Source: Alphaproteobacteria bacterium (lineage in GTDB: Bacteria; Pseudomonadota; Alphaproteobacteria; SMXP01). Taken from it: a stretch of DNA of 64,000 nucleotides. Location of the stretch: assembly GCA_028285305.1 (NCBI GenBank), contig JANQPV010000022.1:263322-327321 (forward strand), in the 5' to 3' direction. Under the pieces are notes generated by a model that ran no database searches, was not told the origin of the DNA, and saw only the letters and a program-made list of their open reading frames with translations. Position numbers and translations under genes: made by a program. Below, piece by piece: positions 1 to 8,394 of the stretch. The first letter of the stretch is position 1. The number at the start of each line of letters is the position of its first letter.

Positions 1-531
1 CCCGCCCATGACTATAAGGGCGACAGTGTGAGCACCATTGCGGAAGAGAAAGCCTATAATCCGCGATTGCAAGTTTCGTCGGTGGACGAATATGTGGATC
101 TCATGAACAATCTCAATCTGGACAATCCCAAGATGATGGATGTGGCCGTGCCGGCTAACATGAAGGTTGGGATGGCGCAGTCGCAGATCGCCGAAAAGGG
201 TTGGGCTTTGTCCGTCGAGCAGGCGCTGGAACATATTCAACGCGGTGATGCCCTGCTTGTTGATCTTCGCGAAGACAGCGAGAGGGACAAGCATGGTGTG
301 ATCAGCGGATCTTTTCATGTTCCCTATGCGGATCTGGATAAGAATCTGCACCCGAGTGGGCTTCTGCGTTCTGCTGTCTCCGGTGACAAGCGCTTGGTCT
401 TCTACTGCGCCTTTGGAGAGCGCTCGGCGATGGCTGTACAGGCGGCGCAGGACGCGGGTCTCTCGACCGCGTGTCACATTGAAGGGGGACTCGACAGCTG
501 GAAGCGAGAAGGCGCCCCAGTGGAAGGGTGA
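1..531 (+). CDS. MBL-fold metallo-hydrolase / persulfide dioxygenase (ETHE1-like) with C-terminal rhodanese domain, 5'-truncated by window edge
   Basis: Frame is open to base 1 ([23 protein letters not shown]...[19 protein letters not shown]), typical of the C-terminal end of ETHE1-like MBL domains, followed by a rhodanese domain with active-site loop FYCAFGERS. The GTG at 28 is probably internal. Confidence 0.85.
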   Translation, partial: PAHDYKGDSVSTIAEEKAYNPRLQVSSVDEYVDLMNNLNLDNPKMMDVAVPANMKVGMAQSQIAEKGWALSVEQALEHIQRGDALLVDLREDSERDKHGVISGSFHVPYADLDKNLHPSGLLRSAVSGDKRLVFYCAFGERSAMAVQAAQDAGLSTACHIEGGLDSWKREGAPVEG

Positions 532-537
532 GATTCG

Positions 538-870
538 ATGAAACGACGCAGAACTCCTCAGGAAAAGAAAGCGCTAAGTTATGCGAAGGACTGCCGAAAT
601 GTCTATGGAGCAAATAACAAGGCGTCCCGAAAGAACATTCCGTTGACTAAGGCCAAAGAGCGACGACGGTTTCGAAAGCAGGCTCAACAATCCTTACACC
701 GATTGTACAGATCAGGGGATGAAGGTGCAGTTATTGAAGAAAGCTCTTTGATCCGTAACGTCTGGCGAGCTGGAGGCTGGACCAAACTTGACGACGAGCC
801 CCTTAGGGCTTTTGTAGAGCGGCAAAAACAAAACCGTTTAGGAAGGTACGGCCGCAAGAAGAGTAAGTGA
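538..870 (+). CDS. small highly basic hypothetical protein (110 aa)
   Basis: Complete ORF starting 7 bp after the preceding stop; Lys/Arg-rich; no family recognised. Confidence 0.6.
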   Translation: MKRRRTPQEKKALSYAKDCRNVYGANNKASRKNIPLTKAKERRRFRKQAQQSLHRLYRSGDEGAVIEESSLIRNVWRAGGWTKLDDEPLRAFVERQKQNRLGRYGRKKSK

Positions 871-949
871 AATTACAGGCGGCAGCTCTCCAGCGGCGAA
901 AGTGGGTTAGGCGTTAGGTGGTCACAAACGCAGGGTATTTGATTTCTTC

Positions 950-1080
950 GGCATTTCCCCGCCGAAGCGTAGCGGAGCGCGGGGATCCAGCCCAATGTAT
1001 CAATGTACTCTCATCCCCCCGCCTTAACCGAAGGCTCAGCTCTTTGATGGATCCCCGGTCAAGCCGGGGAAAGGACGGCC
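950..1080. repeat. composite intergenic palindromic element (three hairpins)
   Basis: TTTCCCCGCCGAAGCGTAGCGGAGCGCGGGGATCC, GCCTT-AACCG-AAGGC (1021-1035) and CCCCGG-TCAAG-CCGGGG (1053-1069), between convergent genes; resembles the GGATCCCCGGTCAAGCCGGGGA intergenic repeats common in alphaproteobacteria. Confidence 0.6.
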
Positions 1081-1091
1081 GAGAGTAAGGA

Positions 1092-2114
1092 TTATCCCAA
1101 CACAATCTCAGCCAACTGATTCATGTCTTCTTCCGTTTGCGGAGAAACAAGCAAGCCTGTAATGGCGCTTTCTTCCCATTTTTGGAGCCGATCTTTGATG
1201 CGTTCGATCGGACCGACGAGCGAGACCTCGTCCGCTAGTGCGTCGGGTACGGCCATTGTGGCTTCGCCTTTTTTGCCGTCGAGATAGAGATCTTGAATCT
1301 TTTTGGCTTCGGCCTCAAAGCCAAACCGGCAAATGAGTTCGTTGTGGAAGTTGCGGTCTTTGGCTCCCATGCCGCCGACATAGAGGGCGAGGACGCTTTT
1401 CACATGCATCAGACCTTTGTCGATATCGTCGGTTACATGGACCATTGTGGGGTACATGATTTCAAACTCTGGTCCGCGCTTGGCGATGGGTTCTGCGTAC
1501 ACCTCTTCCCGCCACGGAGAATAATAAAGCGGGAACCAGCCCTCACAGATTTCTGTTGCCATGGCCACGTTTTTCGGGCCTTCCGCCCCCAGATAAATTG
1601 GAATGTCGGCGCGGAGCGGGTGTGTGATGGATTTGAGAGGTTTGCCTAATCCCCAAGATCCCTTGGCGTCTTCTGGATAGGGAAGCGGATAATGCTCGCC
1701 GGGATTGGAGACGGGTTCTTTGCGCTCCAGGATTTGCTTGATGATGCTGATGTATTCCCGCGTGCGTGCCAATGGCTTGGCGAAGGGCTGGCCGTACCAA
1801 CCTTCGACCACTTGGGGGCCCGACACACCAAGCCCCAGAATGAGACGGCCTTCTGTCAGGTGATCGAGTGTGAGGGCATGCATGGCCGTTGAGGCTGGTG
1901 TCCGGGCAGCAATCTGAACGATCGAGGTCCCCAACTTGATCTTGCTGGTGTGGGCGCCCATCCAAGCTAGGGGGGTGAACGCATCGGAGCCGTAGGCTTC
2001 GGCGGTGAAAATACCCCAGTAGCCCAAACGCTCCGCTCGTTGGGCAACGTCAATGATGTTTTTCGGGGGATGTGCGCCCCAATAGCCAACGCCCATGCCT
2101 AACTTCATTGCCAT
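1092..2114 (-). CDS. LLM class (luciferase-like, F420-dependent type) oxidoreductase
   Basis: MAMKLGMGVGYWGAHPP...TAEAYGSDAFTPLAWMGA...KIKLGTSIVQ...GLGVSGPQVVEGWYGQPF; the ORF-track start (2228) is upstream of the likely ATG at 2114. Paralogous to 36867-37898. Confidence 0.9.
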   Translation of the reverse strand: MAMKLGMGVGYWGAHPPKNIIDVAQRAERLGYWGIFTAEAYGSDAFTPLAWMGAHTSKIKLGTSIVQIAARTPASTAMHALTLDHLTEGRLILGLGVSGPQVVEGWYGQPFAKPLARTREYISIIKQILERKEPVSNPGEHYPLPYPEDAKGSWGLGKPLKSITHPLRADIPIYLGAEGPKNVAMATEICEGWFPLYYSPWREEVYAEPIAKRGPEFEIMYPTMVHVTDDIDKGLMHVKSVLALYVGGMGAKDRNFHNELICRFGFEAEAKKIQDLYLDGKKGEATMAVPDALADEVSLVGPIERIKDRLQKWEESAITGLLVSPQTEEDMNQLAEIVLG

Positions 2115-2188
2115 GTTTTGTCCTTCCCGCTGTTCAAATCCTTGTTGTGGTTTTCTTCTATCTGTGGTGACGGATGATGTCCAACACG

Positions 2189-3388
2189 CTAGGTCGGTGT
2201 TTGAACCGGTACGGAGCTGGGTTTCCACGTCACCGCTGCAGTCACTAAGGCGACTGCTGCAATTCCAGCTAATACGCCAAACGCGAGCCTAAAGTTCAAT
2301 GCTGCTGTCCAGCCGGCAATCGGATAGCAGACCAACCAACATGCATGTGTAAGCGCAAAGTGAGCTGCGAACAGGTTCGGTTGCAGATTTGGTGTGCTTG
2401 CCCTTTGGATCAGGCGACCCGCCGGCGTTTGTATGACTGAACTTGCAAATCCTATGACGAACCAAAGGCCGAGAAGAAGAAAGAAGGGCGGCAGGGCAAG
2501 GCCCAAAGCTAACCCCATCACCGAGAGCGCGCCTCCGGCCAGAAGAATGTGTCTTTCGGCAACCGTCTTTAAGAGTCTCGGCAGAAGCAGCGCGGCCAAC
2601 ATCGAGCCCGCGCCAAAAGCGGCAAGGGCGATGGCGACGCTTGCTTCGGGCATGCCAAGGACATCCCTCGCGTAGACGACCGTATTGACAAGCACCATTG
2701 CGCCGCCCGCGGAAGCGGCAAGGCACAACACAAGAAGCGCTCTCAGTTCCGAGATCGATAAGTAGTATTTGATTCCTGAGGTAACAACGCCCCATCCTCG
2801 TGCGGGCGCTGAACGCCTATCAGGCAGCGGACCAGCGAATAAGATGGCGGCGCTCGATAGCAGGAGCGAGATCCCAGCCAAAACGAACAGACTGTTGAAG
2901 GACATAAAGCCGAGAAGAAGTGCGGCAAAGAGGGGACTGAGCAGATTCTCGAGGTCCACGGCGAGCCGGGTCAAGGACAACGCCTTTGTGTACTCGTTTT
3001 CGCTATGCAGGATCTCAGGGATTGTTGCCTGGAGTACGGGCGTGAACAGGGCCGCGCTCGCGCTTAGGAGGAAGATCAATACATAGATCTGCCAGATATG
3101 ATCTACAAAGAACATTGTGCCCAGAATAATTGCTCTTATGCCATTCAGTCCGCCCAGGAATGTTTGCCTGGAGAATTTGGTCACCAGCGCGCTTCCTAGT
3201 GTGCCGAAGCCGATATAGGCGACCATTTTTAGGGTGAGCGCTGTGCCTAATACGATCCCGGCTTCAGCGCCTGCGATCTTGCTGGCAAGGAGCGCAAGAG
3301 CCACTGTGGCCAAGCCGTTGCCCACCAGTCCGATTGAGTGAGCAACGAACAGATGAGCGAAGGTGCTATTGCGCAGAGGGCTGAGCAT
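2189..3388 (-). CDS. MFS transporter
   Basis: Multi-TM protein MLSPLRNSTFAHLFVAHSIGLVGNGLATVALALLA...; the likely ATG at 3388 removes a non-hydrophobic extension in the ORF track. Confidence 0.8.
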   Translation of the reverse strand: MLSPLRNSTFAHLFVAHSIGLVGNGLATVALALLASKIAGAEAGIVLGTALTLKMVAYIGFGTLGSALVTKFSRQTFLGGLNGIRAIILGTMFFVDHIWQIYVLIFLLSASAALFTPVLQATIPEILHSENEYTKALSLTRLAVDLENLLSPLFAALLLGFMSFNSLFVLAGISLLLSSAAILFAGPLPDRRSAPARGWGVVTSGIKYYLSISELRALLVLCLAASAGGAMVLVNTVVYARDVLGMPEASVAIALAAFGAGSMLAALLLPRLLKTVAERHILLAGGALSVMGLALGLALPPFFLLLGLWFVIGFASSVIQTPAGRLIQRASTPNLQPNLFAAHFALTHACWLVCYPIAGWTAALNFRLAFGVLAGIAAVALVTAAVTWKPSSVPVQTPT

Positions 3389-3402
3389 GACGCCAATACC
3401 GG

Positions 3403-4041
3403 TTACGCTTTTGTACCGATCAGGGCTTGAAGACCGGGAAAGGGGAGATCGTGGCGGTGCATTGATTTGATGCCCGCTTCTGCGAACCATTGCTCGGCTT
3501 GCGAAATGATTTGAGGTCCTGACCCGTGCATTGTTGCGCGCATGAATAGTCTGCCGAAACGGGTCCTGGCTCCTTCAAAGTCTACAATCACAAATTTGCC
3601 GCCGGTCTTCAAAATACGGATCATCTCACCGAATGCCCGGTCGCGGTCTTCAGAGAGAATGTGATGGATGGACAAACTGGCGATGATGCGGTCAGCGCTT
3701 GCATCCGGCAGGCGGAGCGCTTGCATTCCTTCGGTCAAGAATTCGATATCGAGAGCTTGGTTTTGCGCCTTTCTTCTGGCTTCTGAGACCATGCTATCGG
3801 AAGGATCAGTGGCGATGACTCGCCCTGAGGGGCTCACGATTCGTTTGGCGCGAAGAGCAAGATCCGCGGTTCCACACCCCAATTCGACAACGTACATTCC
3901 TGGCGACAAGTCAGAAAGTTCGATCGTCCTTTTGCGGACTTTGCCGATACCTCCAAACGATATGAGTTGACCGAACACGTCATAGTGAGAGGCCCAATTG
4001 ATGTGGCGCCCACGGGTGTCGCTGTCGTGCGCATGCGTCAT
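3403..4041 (-). CDS. class I SAM-dependent methyltransferase
   Basis: VVELGCGTADLALRAKRIVSPSGRVIATDPS motif I/II; ATG at 4041 overlaps the upstream gene's stop (ATGA). Confidence 0.85.
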   Translation of the reverse strand: MTHAHDSDTRGRHINWASHYDVFGQLISFGGIGKVRKRTIELSDLSPGMYVVELGCGTADLALRAKRIVSPSGRVIATDPSDSMVSEARRKAQNQALDIEFLTEGMQALRLPDASADRIIASLSIHHILSEDRDRAFGEMIRILKTGGKFVIVDFEGARTRFGRLFMRATMHGSGPQIISQAEQWFAEAGIKSMHRHDLPFPGLQALIGTKA

Positions 4042-4310
4042 CAGAGATATCTGGTGATTTCTTTGAATTCGTCGAGAGACGATTTCGTTTGAGCGTCGAT
4101 CTTGCCGAGTGAGGATTCCAAGCAATGGTCAATGTGATCTTGAATAAAGACCTTCTTCGCGTTGACGAGAGCGCCGACCACGGCCTGGAGTTGCTGTGCA
4201 ACGGACACACACGGAGATTCAGCTTCAACCATCTCGATGGTTTTGGCGAGATGGCCATGGGCCCTTTTTAAGCGTTTGAGAACTTCAGGATGGGATTGAT
4301 GGGTTGTCAT
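4041..4310 (-). CDS. metal-sensing transcriptional repressor, CsoR/RcnR/FrmR (DUF156) family
   Basis: 89 aa all-helical protein with family signature and Cys34/His59/Cys63 (HxxxC) ligands: LKRAHGHLAKTIEMVEAESPC...QDHIDHCLE. Confidence 0.9.
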   Translation of the reverse strand: MTTHQSHPEVLKRLKRAHGHLAKTIEMVEAESPCVSVAQQLQAVVGALVNAKKVFIQDHIDHCLESSLGKIDAQTKSSLDEFKEITRYL

Positions 4311-4316
4311 GTAAAG

Positions 4317-4338
4317 ATCCTATCCTGGGGGATAGGAT
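4317..4338. promoter_or_regulatory. candidate CsoR/RcnR-type operator
   Basis: Perfect 9-bp inverted repeat ATCCTATCC-TGGG-GGATAGGAT starting 7 bp upstream of the repressor start codon, with the G-tract typical of this family's operators. Confidence 0.75.
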
Positions 4339-4406
4339 AGGTCAAGGGTGGAGAGCGTCCACATTTTTCCTACCTGACTTGTGGAGCGCGGGGGTCGGGT
4401 TTATCT

Positions 4407-4805
4407 TTGTTCTATTGGGATCGCGAACGGTGGGAGATTGGTGTGCAAGACCAAATTACGACTTTTCGATTGGCCGATCTTACCTTTGGATCGCTCTTTA
4501 CGATTGCCTTTTGGGTGAATGTTTCAATCTGGCTGATCCTCTTGGTTTTGGCCCTCTTTGCTGCCGCGGAAGATCCCTCCAGCTTCAGTATGAATGGTGA
4601 AGAAGCCGAGAGCCTGACCGAAGCGTTGCCGATTATCCTCACGATATTCCCGATCATCGGCGGGTTCGCGTCGGCGTTCACTGCTTTGGTCAGTGCAGGC
4701 ATATTGACGGCCGTCGGGCCGCGGTTGCCCCTGTCGGGACTGCGGCTGAAAGAAAGTGCCCAACCGACAGATCCGTATGCAACGCATACCGGGTTAGAAC
4801 AATAG
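4407..4805 (+). CDS. small membrane protein of unknown function
   Basis: Two or three hydrophobic segments (FGSLFTIAFWVNVSIWLILLVLALFAAA; ILTIFPIIGGFASAFTALVSAGILTAV); GTG at 4443 is an alternative start. Confidence 0.65.
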   Translation: MFYWDRERWEIGVQDQITTFRLADLTFGSLFTIAFWVNVSIWLILLVLALFAAAEDPSSFSMNGEEAESLTEALPIILTIFPIIGGFASAFTALVSAGILTAVGPRLPLSGLRLKESAQPTDPYATHTGLEQ

Positions 4806-4832
4806 GTAGTTTCGATTAATGCGAAACACACT

Positions 4833-4866
4833 CTGGCCCGAAGGAAGTTAAAATGTTTCGGGCCAG
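4833..4866. terminator. candidate bidirectional terminator hairpin
   Basis: 10-bp inverted repeat CTGGCCCGAA...TTCGGGCCAG between convergent genes, followed by TTTC; right arm overlaps the 3' end of the ParE-like toxin ORF. Confidence 0.55.
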
Positions 4867-5132
4867 TTTCTTGAGCTGTGCATTACTGCGAGTATGACAA
4901 CTTGGTTGTTATCGACCGTGTAGGGAATGATAAACGGGTAGCCTGGTATAATGAGTTCTCTTGTATTCGGAACCCGTCCCGGACGTCCAAAGTTGGGGAA
5001 CTCTGCAAGCTTGGTGGTTGCGTCAAATAGAATTCCTGAGATTTTCCGAGCTGCGCCGGGGTCCTCGCTTTCGATGTAGTCTCGAACATTCTTTAGATGT
5101 CGGAAGGCTGTGTCGGTCCAGACAACCTTCAT
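4848..5132 (-). CDS. type II toxin, RelE/ParE family
   Basis: MKVVWTDTAFRHLKNVRDYIESEDPGAARKI...FPNFGRPGRVPNTRELIIPGYPFIIPYTVDNNQVVILAVMHSSRNWPE, canonical ParE/RelE pattern. Confidence 0.9.
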   Translation of the reverse strand: MKVVWTDTAFRHLKNVRDYIESEDPGAARKISGILFDATTKLAEFPNFGRPGRVPNTRELIIPGYPFIIPYTVDNNQVVILAVMHSSRNWPETF

Positions 5133-5398
5133 TTGTGAGCGTCTTTTTCATCTTCAGTGCCCCAAGATTTCAACCAGTCACCAACCGACTCGTGATCAAC
5201 TAGCCGCCCGGATTCTAGATCTTCCAGCCCTTTTTTGATCTCGCCAATCTGCCAAGCTTGATGGTTGAGGTAAGCTTCCACGGCTTGTTGAAGGTGCCAG
5301 GACTTTGAGCGAGCCGTTGCTTGGGCCAGTTTTTCCAAGCGCGAATCCGTGGTTTCGTCGGCGCGGAAGGTCAGCATTTTATCATTTGGCATAGCCAC
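5129..5398 (-). CDS. type II antitoxin, CopG/ribbon-helix-helix family
   Basis: MLTFRADETTDSRLEKLAQATARSKSWHLQQAVEAYLNHQAWQIGEIKKGLEDLESG; overlaps toxin start by 4 bp. Confidence 0.9.
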   Translation of the reverse strand: MAMPNDKMLTFRADETTDSRLEKLAQATARSKSWHLQQAVEAYLNHQAWQIGEIKKGLEDLESGRLVDHESVGDWLKSWGTEDEKDAHK

Positions 5399-5495
5399 AT
5401 CCTATTTCATACAATGTCTTACATAGCATGAAAAAGGCCCTTCGGCCAAACATGTCCTATTATCGGGGTCTCATGTTTCCCGTGGCAATACTCCA

Positions 5496-6623
5496 CTAGT
5501 TCGTGGCGGAAGCCGGGGAGACTTTCAGCACATCACCGTCGGCCTTGTCGGTCACGATGTACAAGTTTCCATCGGGGCCGGTGCGGACGTCGCGGATGCG
5601 CTCGTTCAACTCCGTGAAGAGTTCTTCTTGGCCCACTACGTTACCGTTTTCGAGATCAACACGGCGCACATGTTGTTTGGCCAGGGCAGCTACGAAGAGG
5701 TCGCCCTTCCATTCCGGGAACTGATCGCCATTGTAAAGGGCAAAGCCCGCCGGGGCGATGGACGGCGTCCACACGACGAGGGGGTTTTCCATGCCGTCTA
5801 GTTCTTTGAACGGAGAAATTCGGGCGCCGGAATAGTCGATTCCGTGGGTGGCTGCCGGCCAGCCATAGTTCTTGCCCTTTTCGATGATGTTGATTTCGTC
5901 GCCGCCTCGGGGACCGTGTTCATGCATGTAGAGGGTGCCGCTCGCCGTATCATAAACGATCCCCTGACCATTGCGATGTCCGTAGCTCCAAACGGCATCA
6001 TGGCCTTTGTCGTTGCCCACGAACGGATTATCGGACGGGATTGAGCCGTCTTCGTTGATTCGTACAATCACACCGAGCAAGTTTTCCGGACGCTGAGAAT
6101 CCTCGCGATAATCAAATCCGTCGCCGGTCGTCATTACCAATGTGCCGTCGGGGAGAAACGCCATGCGGCCCCCATAGTGCACCGGCGTGTCTTTCAGGGG
6201 CTCGACCGTGAAGATGACCTCCACGTCCGTTAAAGCTGAGTCGTCCAAAACTGCGCGGGCGATCCGTGTGGCGTTTTCGCCAGGTGTGCCGTGGGCGTAA
6301 GAAAGAAAGACGACGTTGTTGTTTTCGAAGTCCGGATGGGGGAGGGCTTCAAATAATCCGCCCTGGCCTCTGTAATAGACAGGTGGGACGCCGGCGATGG
6401 GGGTAGGGTCCAGTTCGCCGTTTCTGATGATCCGCAATTGACCGGAGAGTTCGGTGACCAACATGTCCCCGTTGGGGAGAAAAGAGAGGCTCCAGGGATA
6501 GTCGAGATCCTCGGCGACCGGCGTAATTTCATACTTTGCCGAGGGTTCTGCAAACGAAGCAATGCTTGGGGTGAGAGCCAGCGCTGCGGCAGTCATGCCG
6601 AGTTGTAGGTGTTTAAACTTCAT
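5496..6623 (-). CDS. PQQ-dependent sugar dehydrogenase (soluble GDH/aldose sugar dehydrogenase family)
   Basis: Signal peptide plus DLDYPWSLSFLPNGDMLVTE..., HYGGRMAFLPDGTLVMTTGDG, HEHGPRGGDEINIIEKGKNYGWP beta-propeller motifs. Confidence 0.9.
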   Translation of the reverse strand: MKFKHLQLGMTAAALALTPSIASFAEPSAKYEITPVAEDLDYPWSLSFLPNGDMLVTELSGQLRIIRNGELDPTPIAGVPPVYYRGQGGLFEALPHPDFENNNVVFLSYAHGTPGENATRIARAVLDDSALTDVEVIFTVEPLKDTPVHYGGRMAFLPDGTLVMTTGDGFDYREDSQRPENLLGVIVRINEDGSIPSDNPFVGNDKGHDAVWSYGHRNGQGIVYDTASGTLYMHEHGPRGGDEINIIEKGKNYGWPAATHGIDYSGARISPFKELDGMENPLVVWTPSIAPAGFALYNGDQFPEWKGDLFVAALAKQHVRRVDLENGNVVGQEELFTELNERIRDVRTGPDGNLYIVTDKADGDVLKVSPASATN

Positions 6624-6741
6624 ACCAAAAATCTCCAGAGCCTTGAACCACTGTGCCGTGTTCCGGTTCGACAGATGGTTGTTGATGTCCTAAAGTGCCT
6701 TTAGCACACACAGAGGATACGAGAAAGCGAGAGGGGGAGAA

Positions 6742-7203
6742 ATGGGGCTGCTACGGGTACCGATTGCCTTTATTGTTGCTGTATTGGTGGGAACGGCTTT
6801 AAGCGCTCTGGCGCACACTCATTTTGTGCTGATGGAGCTCGCTGATGTGGGAGTAAACGTCAGCCTCTCGGATCGCTTGAGCACACATCTTCACGATCTC
6901 ATCGCCTTTTTGCCGTCGTATGACCCGGTGGCGGGCGTGCCCAGCATGGGAATCATCATGGGTGTGGGTTTTCTCCTCGCATTCATCATCGCAGCTATTG
7001 TCATCCGATTTCTGCCCGGGCTGAGGACCATCGGGTACACATTGGCGGGCGGCGTCGCTCTGTGGGCGATGTTGTCCCTCATGCAGCAGCAGTTTGGCAC
7101 CATGCCCATCGCCGGAGCGCGAACGACGCTGGGGCTCGCTCTGCAGGTGGCGGCCGGAGCTGTCGGCGGCTTGACATTTTCCGCGCTTAGCCGAAGCGAT
7201 TGA
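6742..7203 (+). CDS. hypothetical integral membrane protein
   Basis: Four hydrophobic segments, complete ORF, RBS-like AGGGGGAG upstream. Confidence 0.6.
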   Translation: MGLLRVPIAFIVAVLVGTALSALAHTHFVLMELADVGVNVSLSDRLSTHLHDLIAFLPSYDPVAGVPSMGIIMGVGFLLAFIIAAIVIRFLPGLRTIGYTLAGGVALWAMLSLMQQQFGTMPIAGARTTLGLALQVAAGAVGGLTFSALSRSD

Positions 7204-7271
7204 TGCGTTCGGCTTGTTAGAATTGTTTCACGGCTTTAGTTTGTTAGGCAAAGAATAGAGGAGACGTCTTT

Positions 7272-8372
7272 ATGCTGCTAAGTTCACTCAAGGTTTCCCG
7301 CGCGGAATTCGAGCGGGAAACCGGATGGTCCCTCAAGGAAGAAGGGGCCTGTAAAGGTGACGTCTGCATTCCCATTCCCGATGCACAAAAGGGCGATGAG
7401 GTTGATGCGGCTGCATTAGCGGAGGCTATGGCATTGCCGCTCGTTAAGGCGGAGGGCCAGGACTTGTGGGCGCTGGGTCCTGAATCGATCGGGTCGCGGG
7501 CTTTGACCAGCGCGGAGGCGCCCGACTTTGCCCTGCCGGACTTGGATGGAAATCTCTTTCATCTGAGCAGTTTGCGAGGCGAAAAAGTTCTTCTGTATGC
7601 CTGGGCGCCCTATTGAGGTTGCTCGCGTGATCTGCCCGTGTGGCAGGCTTTAAGAAACGAATTGAAGCCCAAAGGCTTGGAGCTGGTGACTGTCGGTCTT
7701 GACGTTCTGGGTGCGGATGGCTGCCGCGACTTTATCGAAGCCGCCAAGCCTGAACATCCGTCGTTGATCGATACGCATCACTTGCTGGCGAATCTCTTTG
7801 GGGTGATCAACATTCCAAGTTCGATATGGATCGATGAAGACGGTATGATCGTGCGCCCGGCCGAAGCGGCGCCGGCGCCTCCTGGTCAAGCCGCAGCCAT
7901 GGACATGCCCGCGGAATTGCCCCAGCGGTTCATTGAGATGGGCGGCGAAGTCGTGAAGATGCAAGCCAGCCCGGACGCCTATCATGCGGCCTTGCGTGAT
8001 TGGGTCGAGAAAGGCGCGGGCAGCGAATTCGCCCATGATCCGGCAACGGTAATTGAGCGGTCCCGACCTCGCTCCGCCGACGTGGCCTTAGGCCATGCGC
8101 ATTTTGAGTTGGCCACGGCGCTCGAACAATCCGGCAATCACGCCGGTGCCATTACCCATTTCCGAGAAGCACACCGACTGGTGCCGGATAGTTGGACCTT
8201 CCGGCGGCAGGCTTGGTCCCTGGAACAGAACGAGGTGGCGGGCACGCCGTTAGAGCGTTTCTGGCAAGGCCCATCAGAGTCGAACCCCGAGGCATGGCCT
8301 TATGAAGGGGACTGGCTGTCCGACGTCCGAGAGGTGGGTCCGGAAAACTACAGCGAGGATTGGAAGCCGTAA
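7272..8372 (+). CDS. ResA/TlpA-like redoxin selenoprotein (WAPYUGC; in-frame TGA at 7614-7616 read as Sec)
   Basis: The two ORF-track pieces (7272-7616 and 7638-8372) share one frame. Read-through gives APDFALPDLDGNLFHLSSLRGEKVLLYAWAPY-U-GCSRDLPVWQALRNELKPKGLELVTVGLDVLG...NLFGVINIPSSIWIDEDG, a continuous thioredoxin fold with the TGA at the redox-motif cysteine position. Confidence 0.85.
7614..7646 (+). promoter_or_regulatory. candidate bacterial SECIS element (Sec UGA plus downstream hairpin)
   Basis: TGA (7614-7616) followed after 20 nt by the apical loop of hairpin CTGCC-CGTGT-GGCAG (7632-7646); loop has G in its second position. Confidence 0.65.
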
Positions 8373-8394
8373 AAGTTAGCGCGCTGAGCAAACT

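Noticed and set aside
28-531. Stand-alone rhodanese starting at GTG 28
   Set aside because: The frame is open to base 1 and the upstream residues ([23 protein letters not shown]) are the C-terminal part of an ETHE1-like MBL domain.
5398-5440. Short ATGT-CTT-ACAT symmetry upstream of the antitoxin gene
   Set aside because: Only 4-bp arms; plausible antitoxin operator but too short to claim.
7272-7616. Treating 7272-7616 and 7638-8372 as two genes or a pseudogene
   Set aside because: Frame and thioredoxin-fold homology are continuous across the TGA, the codon falls at the redox Cys, and a SECIS-like hairpin follows.
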